64,000 nt of DNA from Branchipolynoe longqiensis (Eukaryota; Annelida; Polychaeta; Phyllodocida; Polynoidae): contig CM059198.1 in assembly GCA_030323885.1 (NCBI GenBank), positions 60,848,917-60,912,916 on the forward strand, in the 5' to 3' direction. The notes beneath the pieces are model-generated. The model was not told the DNA's origin, did no database searches, and saw only the letters and a list, made by a program, of their open reading frames with translations. The position numbers and the translations under genes were made by a program. This document shows, piece by piece, positions 33,344 through 45,045 of this stretch (position 1 is its first letter; every line of letters starts with the position of its first letter).

Positions 33344-35917
33344 ATATTGGTAGTGTGAAGTTATGACCCTCTATAATCTACCTATTGGTAGTGTGAAGTT
33401 ATGAGCCTATATAATCTATATATTGGTAGTGTGAAGTTATGACCCTATATAATCTATATATTGGTAGTGTGAAGTTATGACCCTCTGTAATCTATATATT
33501 GGTAGTGTGAAGTTATGACCCTCTGTAATCTACCTATTGGTAGTGTGAATTATGACCTATTAATCTATAATTGAAACAAAAACCCCAACCTTAAATATAT
33601 ATTGGTAGTGTGAAGTTATGACCCTCTGTAATCTATATATTGGTAGTGTGAAGTTATGACCCTCTGTAATCTATATATTGGTAGTGTGAAGTTATGACCC
33701 TCTATAATCTATATATTGGTAGTGTGAAGTTATGACCCTCTGTAATCTATATATTGGTAGTGTGAAGTTATGACCCTCTGTAATCTATATATTGGTAGTG
33801 TGAAGTTATGACCCTCTATAATCTATCTATTGGTAGTGTGAAGTTACGACCCTATATAATCTATCTATTGGTAGTGTGAAGTTAAACCCTATATAATCTA
33901 TATATTGGTAGTGTGAAGTTAGACCCTCTATAATCTATTATGGTAGTGTAAAGTTAACCCTTATAATCTATATATTGGTAGTGTGAAGTTATGACCCTAT
34001 ATAATCTATATATTGGTAGTGTGAAGTTATGACCCTCTGTAATCTATATATTGGTAGTGTGAAGTTATGACCCTCTGTAATCTATATATTGGTAGTGTGA
34101 AGTTATGACCCTCTATAATCTATATATTGGTAGTGTGAAGTTATGACCCTCTATAATCTATATATTGGTAGTGTGAAGTTATGACCCTCTGTAATCTATA
34201 TATTGGTAGTGTGAAGTTATGACCCTCTATAATCTATATATTGGTAGTGTGAAGTTATGACCCTCTGTAATCTATATATTGGTAGTGTGAAGTTATGACC
34301 CTAAAACAAAAAAACAACAAATTGGTAGTGTGAAGTTATGACCCTCTGTAATCTATATATTGGTAGTGTGAAGTTATGACCCTCTGTAATCTATATATTG
34401 GTAGTGTGAAGTTATGACCCTCTATAATCTATATATTGGTAGTGTGAAGTTATGACCCTATATAATCTATATATTGGTAGTGTGAAGTTATGACCCTATA
34501 TAATCTATATATTGGTAGTGTGAAGTTATGACCCTCTATAATCTATCTATTGGTAGTGTGAAGTTATGACCCTCTGTAATCTATATATTGGTAGTGTGAA
34601 GTTATGACCCTCTGTAATCTATATATTGGTAGTGTGAAGTTATGACCCTCTATAATCTATATATTGGTAGTGTGAAGTTATGACCCTCTATAATCTATTA
34701 TGGTAGTGTAGTTAACCCTTTAATATATATGTAGGTTAGACCTTAATCTATTATGGTAGTGTATCCTTTATCTAATATTGGTAGTGTGTTATTTATTTAG
34801 TGTAAGTTAACCCTATAAATCTATTATGGTAGTGTGAAAGACCCTTTAATCTACTATTGGTAGTGTGAAGTTATGACCCTATATAATCTATCTATTGGTA
34901 GTGTGAAGTTATGACCCTCTATAATCTATATATTGGTAGTGTGAGGTTATGACCCTCTATAATCTATCTATTGGTAGTGTGAAGTTACGACCCTATATAA
35001 TCTATCTATTGGTAGTGTAAAGTTACGACCCTATATAATCTATCTATTGGTAGTGTGAAGTTACGACCCTATATAATCTATCTATTGGTAGTGTAAAGTT
35101 ATGGCCCTCTATGATTTATCTATTGGTAGTGTGAAGTTACGACCCTATATAATCTATCTATTGGTAGTGTGAAGTTATGACCCTCTATAATCTCTATATT
35201 TGTAGTGTGAAGTTATGACCCTATATAATTGATCTATTGGTAGTGTGAGGTTATGACCCTCTATAATCTACCTATTGGTGGTGTGAAGTTATGACCCTTA
35301 AATCACTATGGTGTGTAAGTTAGCCCTCTTAATCTATCTATTGGTAGTGTGAAGTTATGACCCTCTATAATCTATATATTGGTAGTGTGAAGTTATGACC
35401 CTATATAATCTATCTATTGGTAGTGTGAGGTTATGACCCTCTATAATCTACCTATTGGTGGTGTGAAGTTATGGCCCTCTATAATCTATCTATTGGTAGT
35501 GTGAAGTTATGACCCTCTATAATCTATCTATTGGTAGTGTAAAGTTATGGCCCTCTATGATTTATCTATTGGTAGTGTGAAGTTACGACCCTTTAAAATC
35601 TACCTATTGGTGGTGTGAAGTTATGGCCCTCTATAATCTATCTATTGGTAGTGTGAAGTTACGACCCTATATAATCTATCTATTGGTAGTGTGAAGTTAC
35701 GACCCTATATAATCTATCTATTGGTAGTGTGAAGTTACAACCCTATATAATCTATCTATTGGTAGTGTGAAGTTATGGCCCTCTATAATCTATCTAGTGG
35801 TAGTGTGAAGTTATAACCCTCTATAATCTATCTATTGGTAGTGTGAAGTTACGACCCTTTACAATCTACCTATTGGTAGTGTGAAGTTATGACCCTCTAT
35901 AATCTATCTATTGGTAG
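33344..35917. repeat. 38-bp satellite array, about 2.6 kb
   Basis: Unit ATTGGTAGTGTGAAGTTATG plus ACCCTCTGTAATCTATAT. Left units favour CTCTGTAATCTATATA; right units favour CTATATAATCTATCTA. Patches at 33541-33600, 33880-33970, 34300-34320, 34697-34860 and 35290-35335 are shortened by many one-base losses, which looks like uncorrected read error. Not CRISPR: there are no unique spacers. Confidence 0.95.
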
Positions 35918-35974
35918 AAGGTAGCTATGACAATATAACAAGTATACAATGAGCCACTACAGTTAAACACAAGA

Positions 35975-36085
35975 TTGGATACCCGAATCGGAAAGATCAC
36001 TGGGTTGCCTTCTTTGCGGGAGGTCGTGGGTTCGAACCGCAAGCAGGTTAAACCGATAACTTACTACAGTGATACATGTTATAGC
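35975..36085 (+). repeat. tRNA-like SINE head fragment
   Basis: ATCACTGGGTTGCC...GGTCGTGGGTTCGAACCGC has a box-B motif and a SINE gamma-like follow-on (AAACCGATAACTTA). It may be the head of the gamma body at 37438, split by the 77-bp minisatellite. Confidence 0.5.
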
Positions 36086-36164
36086 GAAGTAAAGAAGTCT
36101 CCTCAACCACTTTCAGTTAGCGAGTGAATACTATATTATCATGTTCCTTTATGTCCAGCCAGAA

Positions 36165-37400
36165 ACCCGACGCATGTGGTCATCTGACCAGGAGTGTGTG
36201 TCTCCGTGTGCTTTTACTATTGAGCATAGTAGTACCATCACGCTTCCCTGCACATGTGGTCACTTGACCATGAGTGGGTGCGCCTGTGCGCTTTTACTAC
36301 TCAGCATAGTACCGTCATGCTTCCCTGCACAGCTGATCACCCGACCATGTGCGGGTGCACCTATGCTCTTTTACTACTCAGCATATTACCATCACGCTTC
36401 CCTGCACAGCTGGTCACCCGACCATGTGCGGGTGCGCCTGTGCGCTTTTACTACTCAGCATAGTACCGTCATGCTTCCCTGCACAACTGGTCACCCGACC
36501 ATGTGCGGGTGCGCCTGTGTGCTTTTACGTCTCAGCATAGTACCATCATGCTTCCCTGCACACGTGGTCACCTGACCATGAGCTAGTGCGCCTGTGCGCT
36601 CTAACTACTCAGCATAGTACCATCATGCGTCCATGCACACATGGTCTTCTGACCATGAGCCGGTGCGCCCGTACGCTTTTACTACTCAGCATAGTACCGT
36701 CACGCTTCCCTGCACACGTGGTCACCTGACCATGTGCGGGTGCACCTATGCTCTTCTACTACTCAGCATAGTACCATCACGCTTTCCTGCACAAGTGGGG
36801 TCACCTGACCATGGGCGGGTGCGCCCGTGCGCTTTTACTACTCAGCATAGTACTGTCATGCTTCCATGCATACGGGGTCACCTGACCATGGGCTGGTGCA
36901 CCTGTGCGCTCTCGCTACTCAGCATAGTACCATCACGCGTCCATGCACACATGGTCACCTGACCATGTGCGGGTGCATCTATGCTCTTTTACTACTCAGC
37001 ATAGTACCATCATGCTTCCCTGCACACGTGGGGTCACCTGGGCCGCGCTCAGGGTACGCCTCCGAGACGTCTCAGGGAAATCCCTGACGTCACGCTAGTC
37101 TGAACGGCAAAAGCAGTTGGTCGCCTCGAAAATGGCCACCCCCATAGGTGGTAGCCATTTGCAATGAAAAAGAAGTGCTCTGATTGGCTGAAACCACTGA
37201 ATATGGTGCCCATTTTCTAGGCGCTTTTTGTCTCCTATCTGAAAAGGGAGACGTCTTGGAGACTGTGAATGGAAATACGCCAAAAAGCATCACGGAGACG
37301 TCTCGGAGACGTCCCCTGAACACAGCCCAGACCATGGGCGGGTGTGCCTGTGCACTCTCACTACTCAATACTACTGTCATCTATGCAATCGCCTTAGCGT
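36165..37400. repeat. 77-bp minisatellite with palindromic GGTCA motif
   Basis: About 11 units, for example starting near 36334, 36411 and 36488. Each has GGTCACCTGACCATG or GGTCACCCGACCATG followed by TTACTACTCAGCATAGTACC. A MITE (37041-37327) splits the array, which resumes at 37328. It creates repetitive frames that I do not regard as genes. Confidence 0.9.
37041..37327. mobile_element. GGGCCGTGTTCAGGG-TIR MITE, copy 2
   Basis: Ends GGCCGCGCTCAGGG and CCCTGAACACAGCC, flanked by CTG (37038-37040) and CAG (37328-37330). Inserted in the minisatellite, whose unit reads through on either side. Confidence 0.85.
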
Positions 37401-37437
37401 GTGCATTCGTTTGCTCTTGCTATTCCATTTATACCAC

Positions 37438-37658
37438 ACTTGTCACCGCTTAGCCTGACACTCGGTATTGCTAGGATAGAGAAAGGATTGGTTTGTTTAG
37501 TATCAGCATAATGTGACTGATTGGGATATCGGGTCATGGTGATGGCAGCCCGGTCCCGCAGTTGGGCAGCAGTATAAAGTCGTCATAAGTGTGCATGTCC
37601 CAAAGTCCGTACCTGTCTGGATATGACTTTAAGTGTTGTTAGGACATAAAACCCCAAC
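37438..37658 (+). mobile_element. SINE gamma body and tail, headless
   Basis: Starts at CTTGTCACCGCTTAGCC and runs to the tail GTTGTTAGGACATAAAAC. The head may be the fragment at 35975-36085. Confidence 0.75.
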
Positions 37659-37891
37659 AACCTTTCTCTCTTCCATTCTCTGTCGCTGTCTCTCTCTCTT
37701 TGATTCACTCACTAGGTGATTATTATTAAAATAATCAATTAAATTTAATCATTGCTCTATTTAGTTCTTTTAACGACTTTGCTTTGCCAACCAGGGCCAT
37801 TCAGAAGTGTGAGTTACTTTACAGTGTCGTAGCTGGCTAATGTGTCTCTACTCTAAAACACCTTATTTAGCATTATCTAATTAAGCAAATA

Positions 37892-38006
37892 TTAAATTGG
37901 CTCACTATCATCATGTTCCGGTTCTGGTGACACTTGAGCGGATCTTGCTAGTCTGTTCAGTGACATGCTTTCTCTCATTCGCTTACCAAAGATCCTCCAT
38001 CTCCTG
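37892..38006 (-). CDS. Terminal exon (exon n) of unidentified host gene
   Basis: The acceptor CTTAAACAG precedes C-AGG. 37 codons follow to TAA at 37892-37894. The product is basic then acidic: RRWRIFGKRMRES, SLNRLARSAQV, then PEPEHDDSEPI at the end. The first base completes a Pro codon begun by the exon at 39841-39913 (CC|C). An ATTAAA at about 37750 is a possible poly(A) signal. I do not recognise the protein: no membrane segment and no known domain. Confidence 0.8.
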
Positions 38007-38140
38007 CTGTTTAAGTTGAGTGGTTATACAATTATGAGATGATGCTAATTTTAGAATTTACATAATTTGAAAAAAAACAAAAGATTTGATCCTACATATC
38101 CAACTTACTGGTGCACTCATTACTCATTTAGTGCTGAGCA

Positions 38141-38830
38141 TTAAAGCTGCATAGTCCGATGAAAACATCAAATTTTCAAAACCAAAACAATTATCTAGAT
38201 TTGGTTCTACATATCAAACTTAGCTAATAGTGCACTTATTAAACATTTGTCGCCACACAGAAGGGAATGCTAAGGTAATTGAATAGAACATGTTACCGCA
38301 GAAGCCTATGGTGTCAGAGTTTTGGCATGCATGTCAACATTAATTGTGTATGGTTGTACTTCAAATATCTCCAAAATTAGCCATTTAAAATGAAAGTTAC
38401 TTTAAACTTAAAGCTGCATAGTCCGATGAAATATCAAATTTTCAAAACCAAACCAATTATCTAGATTTGATTTTACATATCTAACTTAGATACTGATGCA
38501 CTTATTAAGCATTTGTTTCTGCGTAGAAAGCAATACTGAGTCAATTTAACAGAACCGGTTACTGCAGAAGTCTATGGTGTCTTGCCAAAACTAATTTTCC
38601 ATGTTTGCACTTAAAATATCTCAAAGGTTTACCATTTAAAATAAAAGCAACTTTGAACTAATATAAAGTAGATACTAGTGATCGATCTAATATATTTATC
38701 TCAGAAAAAAACACAGAAATTCAAAACCACCAGACTATGCAACTTTAAGTAAGATAGATTATAACGATCAATCTAATATATTTATCTCAGAAAATGGTGG
38801 AAACTCAAAACCATCAGACTTTTGAATTAA
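38141..38830 (+). mobile_element. TTAA-type MITE with a second copy inserted inside it
   Basis: The outer copy starts at TTAA 38141. The inner copy is bounded by TTAA at 38408-38411 and 38745-38748. The outer copy resumes at GTAAGATAGATTATAACG. A third fragment (GATTTGATCCTACATAT) lies just left at 38085. Confidence 0.85.
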
Positions 38831-39146
38831 AAGTCAATTTAATAGACCACCTTACACTGCTGCGAGTTGTGTGGCCATCTTCTTTTGGTGGATACTTTTA
38901 GTTAAGTATTCTTAAGGGGGTGTTTTTACATTTACTCAAGTTGATCTTTACGGCATTACTTTTACTGTTAGGTAGTTACTTTTCAGCTGTACTTGTTATC
39001 ACACTGCATACATGCATACACACATACATATATGTATGAACTGACAACATACATATATACATACATGCAATATTTAGATTTAGTACATGACATAAAGAAC
39101 AATATATGCAATATTTAGCACAACACATACATGCAATACTTATCAC

Positions 39147-39663
39147 CAGGGATGAAAGTGGTCTCCGGGAAAAAAAGCGGAAATGCTGATATTCTCCCAT
39201 AGGCTTAGCATTGTCAGGGAATCGCTGAAAATGCCCGGAAGTCGGGTTTCATACATATGGGTATACGCTGATAGTGCTGTGGCTTTTGTAGCACGTATTA
39301 GTAGTATACACTGATAGTGCTGCACCGTTTGAAGCATATATTAGTACAATAGTAGTATACGCTGATAGTGCTGCGCTGTTTGAAGCATGTATTAGGAGTA
39401 TATGCTGACCGTGCTGCGCCATTTGAAGCATGTATTAGTAGTATATGCTGACCCTGCTGCGGCGTTTGAAGCCATTAGTAGTAGTATACGCTGCTAGTGC
39501 TGCAGCGTGAAACAATGTATTGGTTGGTTGGTTCGTTGTTGGAGATTTACATCCTGGCAACATCTAAGGTCATATCAGGACGGGCGCAACATATTAGTAT
39601 ACAGTTATAGCTACAGGAAAAAATCCCGGAAATCCGCGAAATCGCGGAGATCTTTCATCCCTG
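39147..39663. mobile_element. CAGGGATGAAAG-TIR element with internal minisatellite, copy 1
   Basis: Ends CAGGGATGAAAGTGGTC and GATCTTTCATCCCTG, flanked by ATCAC on both sides. Inside are about six ~42-bp units (GTATACGCTGATAGTGCTGC) and a SINE gamma tail fragment at 39526-39585. The CAGGG ends suggest the hAT group. Confidence 0.8.
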
Positions 39664-39840
39664 ATCACTCTAATTATAAATGCACGCCTGTAATATGAAA
39701 CACATTACCTAGAGAGAGTGGTGGGAAGCTATGAATGTCCCTCTATAATATATCATGCTAAAGACTATCTTTAGCGTGATACAAAACATAGGAGAAAGAA
39801 TTTAACTTAATAATTATCTTAACACAGTTCAAATGCTTAC

Positions 39841-39913
39841 GGGTTTGCTGAGACTTTGTCTTCAGTCTCTCTTTCCTGTTCGGTCAAGTCTTCGGTTGAT
39901 CCATCTGTCAGTT
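39841..39913 (-). CDS. Exon n-1 of unidentified host gene
   Basis: 73 bases: acceptor TATAATATACAG, donor AACCC|GTAAGC. Only one frame is open (AA-CTG...), reading LTDGSTEDLTEQERETEDKV, an acidic segment. It needs one base from the previous exon (G, from 42381-42453, giving Glu) and passes CC to the terminal exon. Function unknown; probably a disordered linker. Confidence 0.75.
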
Positions 39914-40436
39914 CTGTATATTATAAAATGTGTGTTAACATTGTGTAAGAACCATAGGGTAAGTAGGTGTGTGTTTGGTGGATGGGGGCGGGGGTCCAAC
40001 CCGCTTTCATTGTTCATCTTATTAGTAACAGATAATTCATGGCGTAGGAAAAATGTTACCCACTCAGCCAATGTATGTGTTATTTTTAAATGGGGGCAGC
40101 ACCTAATAAGTATTGTACTTCTGCTTTCTCCTTTTTCGTGTGAAAAAATTACTGATATAAATATCAACTTGTGTGTACATTGATCATGTGGAAATAAATA
40201 TTTTATTATTATTATTATTATTACCTACGTACTGGCAAACTTCAACTACAGCCAACCGCAATAACAACTACAAAGGTGCCAAGTATGTCGATTTGCTAAG
40301 GTATCTCCCTAAATCATAGCAAAATAACTCATTCTCCCGCCTTTAATTTGTAACCTCCCGCCAAATAATCATTTGAGCTTTTTTTTTACAAGATATTTTT
40401 CATTAAAAAATGCACCAGAATGCATGACCAGGGCAA
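39914..40436. other. Intron; (ATT)n microsatellite
   Basis: Unique sequence with AAATAAAT followed by (ATT)n at 40200-40224, possibly the 3' end of a plus-strand retroposed transcript. Confidence 0.4.
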
Positions 40437-40742
40437 CTGATGTTCTTTGAGGCAGAGTGGTGAGAGTGTCTGACTTTGTCCTAGGTCGGACTCTGAAGGT
40501 TGGTGGTTCGATTCCCCATGCCCCCCCCCCCCAGCTCTACCAATTTGGATTTCCACCAATCTGTATAACTTACACATCAAAGGCTGGTTGCTCTCATACC
40601 ATGTCTATGTGTTGTGGGAGGTAGAAAATCCCTTGGGTCGGTAAAGGTGTAGGCTTTCTATCGACAAACTGTCTAATGGTAAAAACAAGTCTATTCAGAC
40701 TTATATCCATGACAGGTAGTATAAATCTTCAAGACAAAAAAA
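40437..40742 (+). mobile_element. SINE family alpha, full length
   Basis: Head GTGGTGAGAGTGTCTGAC, box B GGTTCGATTCC, a C-run after the head, and the body to ATCTTCAAGA. Confidence 0.8.
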
Positions 40743-41094
40743 GGAATGAGTGGCAATGGAATGAGGAAGACCAATTGTTCATGATTGAAAAATTGCCCTG
40801 TTTAATCAACTAATGCACAACAACACAAATCTTTAAAACAATTCTTTTTGTAAAGTTCGCCGAAATATATCAACATTTTATTAAAGGATAAATATTGTAC
40901 TTGACTGAAACCCACCTTCCCCCAGTCATATGCTTTGTACGCCTGTCAAAATGTTTAAAACCTTGGATGACTGCTAAACTTGTGAGCTGAGTTTCATAGT
41001 CTTTCTACAGTGGGCCGAACCTTATTATACTATGTTCCAGTACCGTTAACCACCATTTTCCTGTACTTTTCTATGACCAAGAGCCACTTTTCCA
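40743..41094. other. No feature recognised
   Basis: Unique intronic sequence of the unidentified gene. Confidence 0.4.
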
Positions 41095-41232
41095 GTACCA
41101 TTTAACCTATGTAGTTATGTAATATTAGATACAATATACTGTGTGTAGGCGGCACCAATATTGCTGAAGGGAAACTAGTCCAGCTTATAATATATAGTTA
41201 GGTAATATGAAGTGGCTTATATATTAGGAGAG
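41095..41232 (+). repeat. ~140-bp direct repeat, copy 1
   Basis: CAGTACCATTTAACCTATGT through AGTGGCTTATATATTAGGAG recurs at 42092-42232 with few changes. Confidence 0.8.
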
Positions 41233-41714
41233 AACTAATCTGGCATTGTTCTTGTTTATATTCCCATAATTCACGAGGCCGGGATTTGATTAAAATGGTG
41301 CTTTATTGTTTTAAATTGGAATGATGGTATTGTTCGTTGTTGTAAGAGTCGGGTTTTTTTCATGCATATCTCTCCAATTGTAGGCCTACCTACAGCACAC
41401 ATACACACCCCACCCAGCCCCCGATTCCCTAGGGACCGTCGGCTCGAACCCTTAACCCCACTAGCTGGATATCTTTACTAGTGGTGTGGATGGGTGGGGA
41501 AAGTTAAAGAGGTGCTTAGTGGTCGGGTGTTGGAGCAGGAATGATAGCATCGCTTGGGTTCAGCTCGTGGCCACGTGACCGTATTGGTGGGCCAGACGGT
41601 GGCGGTGTCTACTAATAAGTAATATTACAGATTAAGTTAGGAAATTTGCCGGAAGGTAGCGCCACCATGTGTATAGTGACCGCCGGGTTAAGTTCAGTGC
41701 TGAGTCTATGGTGT
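41233..41714. other. No gene recognised
   Basis: Unique, moderately GC-rich in part. GATTCCCTAGGGAC with a following TCGAACCC (41424-41460) resembles the segment at 47500-47540, perhaps a minor tRNA-derived repeat. Confidence 0.35.
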
Positions 41715-42045
41715 CGTTTGGTTGGTTGTTGGGAGTTTTACATCCTGGCACCAACATAGGTCATATCAGGACGGGTACCGACTTGTGACAGTGTGCACTC
41801 ATGATGCCTTTATAGTGCTGCCTCACTGGGAGATCAGGCCACCAGCACCATGACCTGATATCCCAGTCACATTTTCCTGAAACTGAGCCAACCAGTCCTT
41901 GCCCTATCCTAATAATGCCGAGCGCCAGGCTAGGAAGAGACAAGTATCAATTTTGTAAGTCATTGGTTTGACTCGACCGGTAATTGAACTCCCGACCTTC
42001 CGCACGGGAGGCCTGCGCTCTACCGATTTGACCACCACGTCTGGT
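41715..42045 (-). mobile_element. SINE family gamma, full length
   Basis: Minus-strand copy from the tail (GGTTGTTGGGAGTTTTACAT on plus) to the head (GACCACCACGTCTGGTG). Confidence 0.85.
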
Positions 42046-42091
42046 GAATAGTGGTGGCATATATTATATATATATATATCCAGTACTTTCC

Positions 42092-42232
42092 AGTACTTTT
42101 TAACCTATGTAGCTATGTAATATTAGATATAATATACTGCGTGTAGGCGGCACCAATATTGCTGAAGGGAAAGATGTCCAGCGTATAATATACAGTTAGG
42201 TAATATGAAGTGGCTTATATATTAGGAGATAT
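42092..42232 (+). repeat. ~140-bp direct repeat, copy 2
   Basis: Partner of 41095-41232, separated by a SINE and a TA tract. Confidence 0.8.
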
Positions 42233-42380
42233 GGTCACTTTTCCGACATTACGTCAAATGAGGTCTTGAGGCGCTAAAATAAATATATTCCCATCACTTC
42301 ACATAATTTCATTGCCGTGATGAGAATATCTAGATCATGGAGATATAATTATTATGAACTGAATAAACAAGGCACTGTAC

Positions 42381-42453
42381 CTTTCGTTGTGGTGAGTAAG
42401 ATGTCCGTGTCAGTTTGTGGCACCAGCGATGCAATCCTCCTTTTCTGCTCCGA
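42381..42453 (-). CDS. Exon n-2 of unidentified host gene
   Basis: 73 bases: acceptor TTGTTTCACTAG, donor ACGAAAG|GTACAG. It starts in phase 0 (TCG GAG) and ends with one base (G). It reads SEQKRRIASLVPQTDTDILL then TTTK. The phases link the 35-base exon at 47092 to the exon at 39841; without this exon those two could not be joined in frame. Confidence 0.75.
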
Positions 42454-42479
42454 CTAGTGAAACAATACCCAAGTTGGTT

Positions 42480-42797
42480 TGGTTGGTTGTTGGAGTTTTA
42501 CGTACTAGCAACATCTAAGGTTATATCAGGACGGATAATGACTTGTGACAGTGCGCATTCATAGCAACTTTATAGTGCTGCCCCACTGGGAAATCAGGCC
42601 ACCAGCACCATGACCTTATATCCCACTCAGTCACATTATCCTGACACTGATCCAACCAGTCCTTACCATGTCCTATTAAACCCGAGCACCAGGCTAGGAG
42701 GCGACAAGTATCAATTGTATAAGTCATTGCTTTGACTCGACCGGGAACCAAACTCCCGATCTCGCGCATGCGAGGCCCGCGCTCTACCGATTCGGCC
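42480..42797 (-). mobile_element. SINE family gamma, full length
   Basis: Minus-strand copy, starting 27 bases upstream of the acceptor-side end of the exon at 42381-42453 (within the preceding intron). Confidence 0.85.
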
Positions 42798-42911
42798 CAA
42801 GTAATCGAACAAGAAAATTCAGAAACAAAAAACAGTCCGAAATATCCTATATGAAGTTATATAGAGATGGACTCTTAGTTCATGAAGCCATGACATCAGG
42901 TCTAAATAAGT

Positions 42912-43262
42912 TTTTCAAGTTGCATAATCCGAGAGTTTTAAGTTTCTGCCATAGCATTTTTAGATCAATTATAGTAGGTTGGTTGTAATAATCGACGGTA
43001 CTTTCGTTAGAAATAAAACCTGTTTATATGGCTAGCTTTGGAGATATTTGAAGTAAATATTTTAAAAAGCTAAATAAATACTTGCGAGCACAGCAAAATG
43101 CTGAGCACGAGCTTTGCCTACCTATTTTTTCGAGAATAGCAGCGTAGCCGCAGGAGCACCAAACAGAAATAGTTATTTAATAAGCGGAGTTTGATATGTA
43201 AGATCAAATCTAAGGAAGTACTTTGGGTTCTAAAATTTGAAACCTTTTTCGGATTAGGCAGC
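42912..43262. mobile_element. Diverged TTAA-type MITE relative
   Basis: TTGCATAATCCGAGAG at left and TTTTTCGGATTAGGCAGCC at right retain the inverted ends, and the interior keeps TTTGGAGATATTTGAAGT. Old copy. Confidence 0.5.
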
Positions 43263-43405
43263 CATAATACGTGTAATTTGTAAAGAATTATATCAAATCA
43301 GAACCTAACTTGTCTTAACAGATTAACTGCAACCTAAACTAGAAACAATAAATAATATATATATTTATATAATTATATAGATACATACATATATTTGTGG
43401 GCATA

Positions 43406-44100
43406 ATGGGTCATTCTCATAAACTGTGTACCACTTTTGTGACATGGAAACCGAATGTGAAAACATTCCAAATAATAGGAGAAAACAACCCAAATAATAA
43501 CAGAATTTATGGTAATATGAAGGTTTATATGTTGTGTAGATGTCAGAGTTGACATTATCATTTTTGCTTTTGATCTCATACCAATTGGGAAAGCCGTTAA
43601 AATTAACCATGTAACATACATCCATAACATCATTTTAACACATGAAGAGTTCAGGCGCAAAACCATGTAAGCGCCACTCCCAAGAATGTAGTTTAAATAA
43701 GAGTTTTACCTAAAGATTACATTTTTATTCTCACTAATTTCACTTTTCATATGAGCTCATGGGTATGGAGCAATGAACAAAAAAGAAGGAATGTAAAAAA
43801 ATTAAGTTTTTGAGGTTTTTTTTCTAATGTTTATCTCTATTTTGGGATTGGCATTTATATGGTTTTGCACCTAAACTCTTCACATATCAATAACATCATT
43901 TTAACACACACAACAAATTCAAACAAGATTTGATTGAATACAGTTGTGTGTTACAAAACAAAAGCTGTTGAAACATTTGGGTAGATTCATGGTGTCGATG
44001 TGCAAATTTTCACATTTTCATCTTTTGCACAAAATCATCTAAGCATATTTTGGATACATTCTGTGGGATAGATTAAATAGATGTAGTATTGCTACATATT
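43406..44100. mobile_element. Possible diverged GGGTCNTTCTC element
   Basis: The left edge GGGTCATTCTCATAAACTG matches the ends of the 5366 family. No convincing right end found. An internal phrase (AGAGTTCAGGCGCAAAACCA) recurs inverted near 43860, hinting at inner arms. Confidence 0.35.
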
Positions 44101-44131
44101 ACATGCATGTATATATATATATATGTAATAT

Positions 44132-44178
<47 letters not shown>

Positions 44179-44180
<2 letters not shown>

Positions 44181-44981
44181 GTCACTCTCCTGAAAACTGG
44201 TCAGCATGAGATGGGATTTTAAAACATCAATAAAAACCTTCCTACTTATTTTTTTCCTTATACTTTTCATATTCATGTTCAGATTTGATGAAAGAAATAA
44301 GGGAAATAAAATAAAACTGTGTGCAACTTTGGTCTTTTTAGTTATGAACTGTTTTTGTACAAAAAAAAACCATTTTACAGTCAGCCATTTGTAACATGAC
44401 ATATGGGACGTGGTTGAATCCTTATTAACATCTTGTATTGCATTGATATATCAAACAAAACAGTTCCCAAATCAAAGAGGAAGTATTTATTAACATGTAT
44501 GCATGCTTAAATTTAAAAAAAAAAATTTAATGTCTTCAGAAATAACATTACAAATTTCCGTCACACGTGTAACCGTGGTGTCTGGATGCCACACAAATAT
44601 TGTACACTAATTATTCAGTGAATAAAGCATGGCTGGGAATTACTTTTTTTTATCAATATAAGCACTAGATATTTCTGTATATTATGCCATGATTAATATG
44701 CTTCTAAGTATGATATTATTTAATTCTGATTAGATATTTATTAAGCAGACTGTGTGGTGTCCTAAACATGTGTTACATGTGTGACGCACATGTTATACTG
44801 CCATAAGAGATATCTTATTCATGGACTACACCTTTATTTTTTATCTCATCAATTTATATTTTACATAGATGTAAAGGGGAGATTTCCAGCTTTCATTTGC
44901 AACCAAAAAATGTAAAAAATTCAAATATTAAATTTTAACTCTCCATGTGACACTTCTGGCCAGTTTTCAGGAGAGTGACCC
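44179..44981. mobile_element. GGGTCACTCTC-TIR MITE, copy 2, in a TA tract
   Basis: 803 bp, flanked by long (TA)n. Same element as 3424-4419 without the TGT...ACA insertion. Confidence 0.9.
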
Positions 44982-44997
44982 ATATATATATTTATAG

Positions 44998-44999
<2 letters not shown>

Positions 45000-45043
<44 letters not shown>
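45000..45043. repeat. (TA)n microsatellite
   Basis: About 22 TA units next to the MITE; TA tracts also precede it at 44112-44178. Confidence 0.9.

Positions 45044-45045
<2 letters not shown>

Noticed and set aside
33344..35917. Regular short repeats resembling a CRISPR array
   Set aside because: Units are directly adjacent with no unique spacers, and the genome is eukaryotic.
36141..36962. Long plus-strand reading frames (up to 144 codons) with repeated Cys/Ala/Gly/Tyr segments
   Set aside because: They are translations of the 77-bp minisatellite. 77 is not a multiple of three, so the frame rotates, and there are no splice or start signals.
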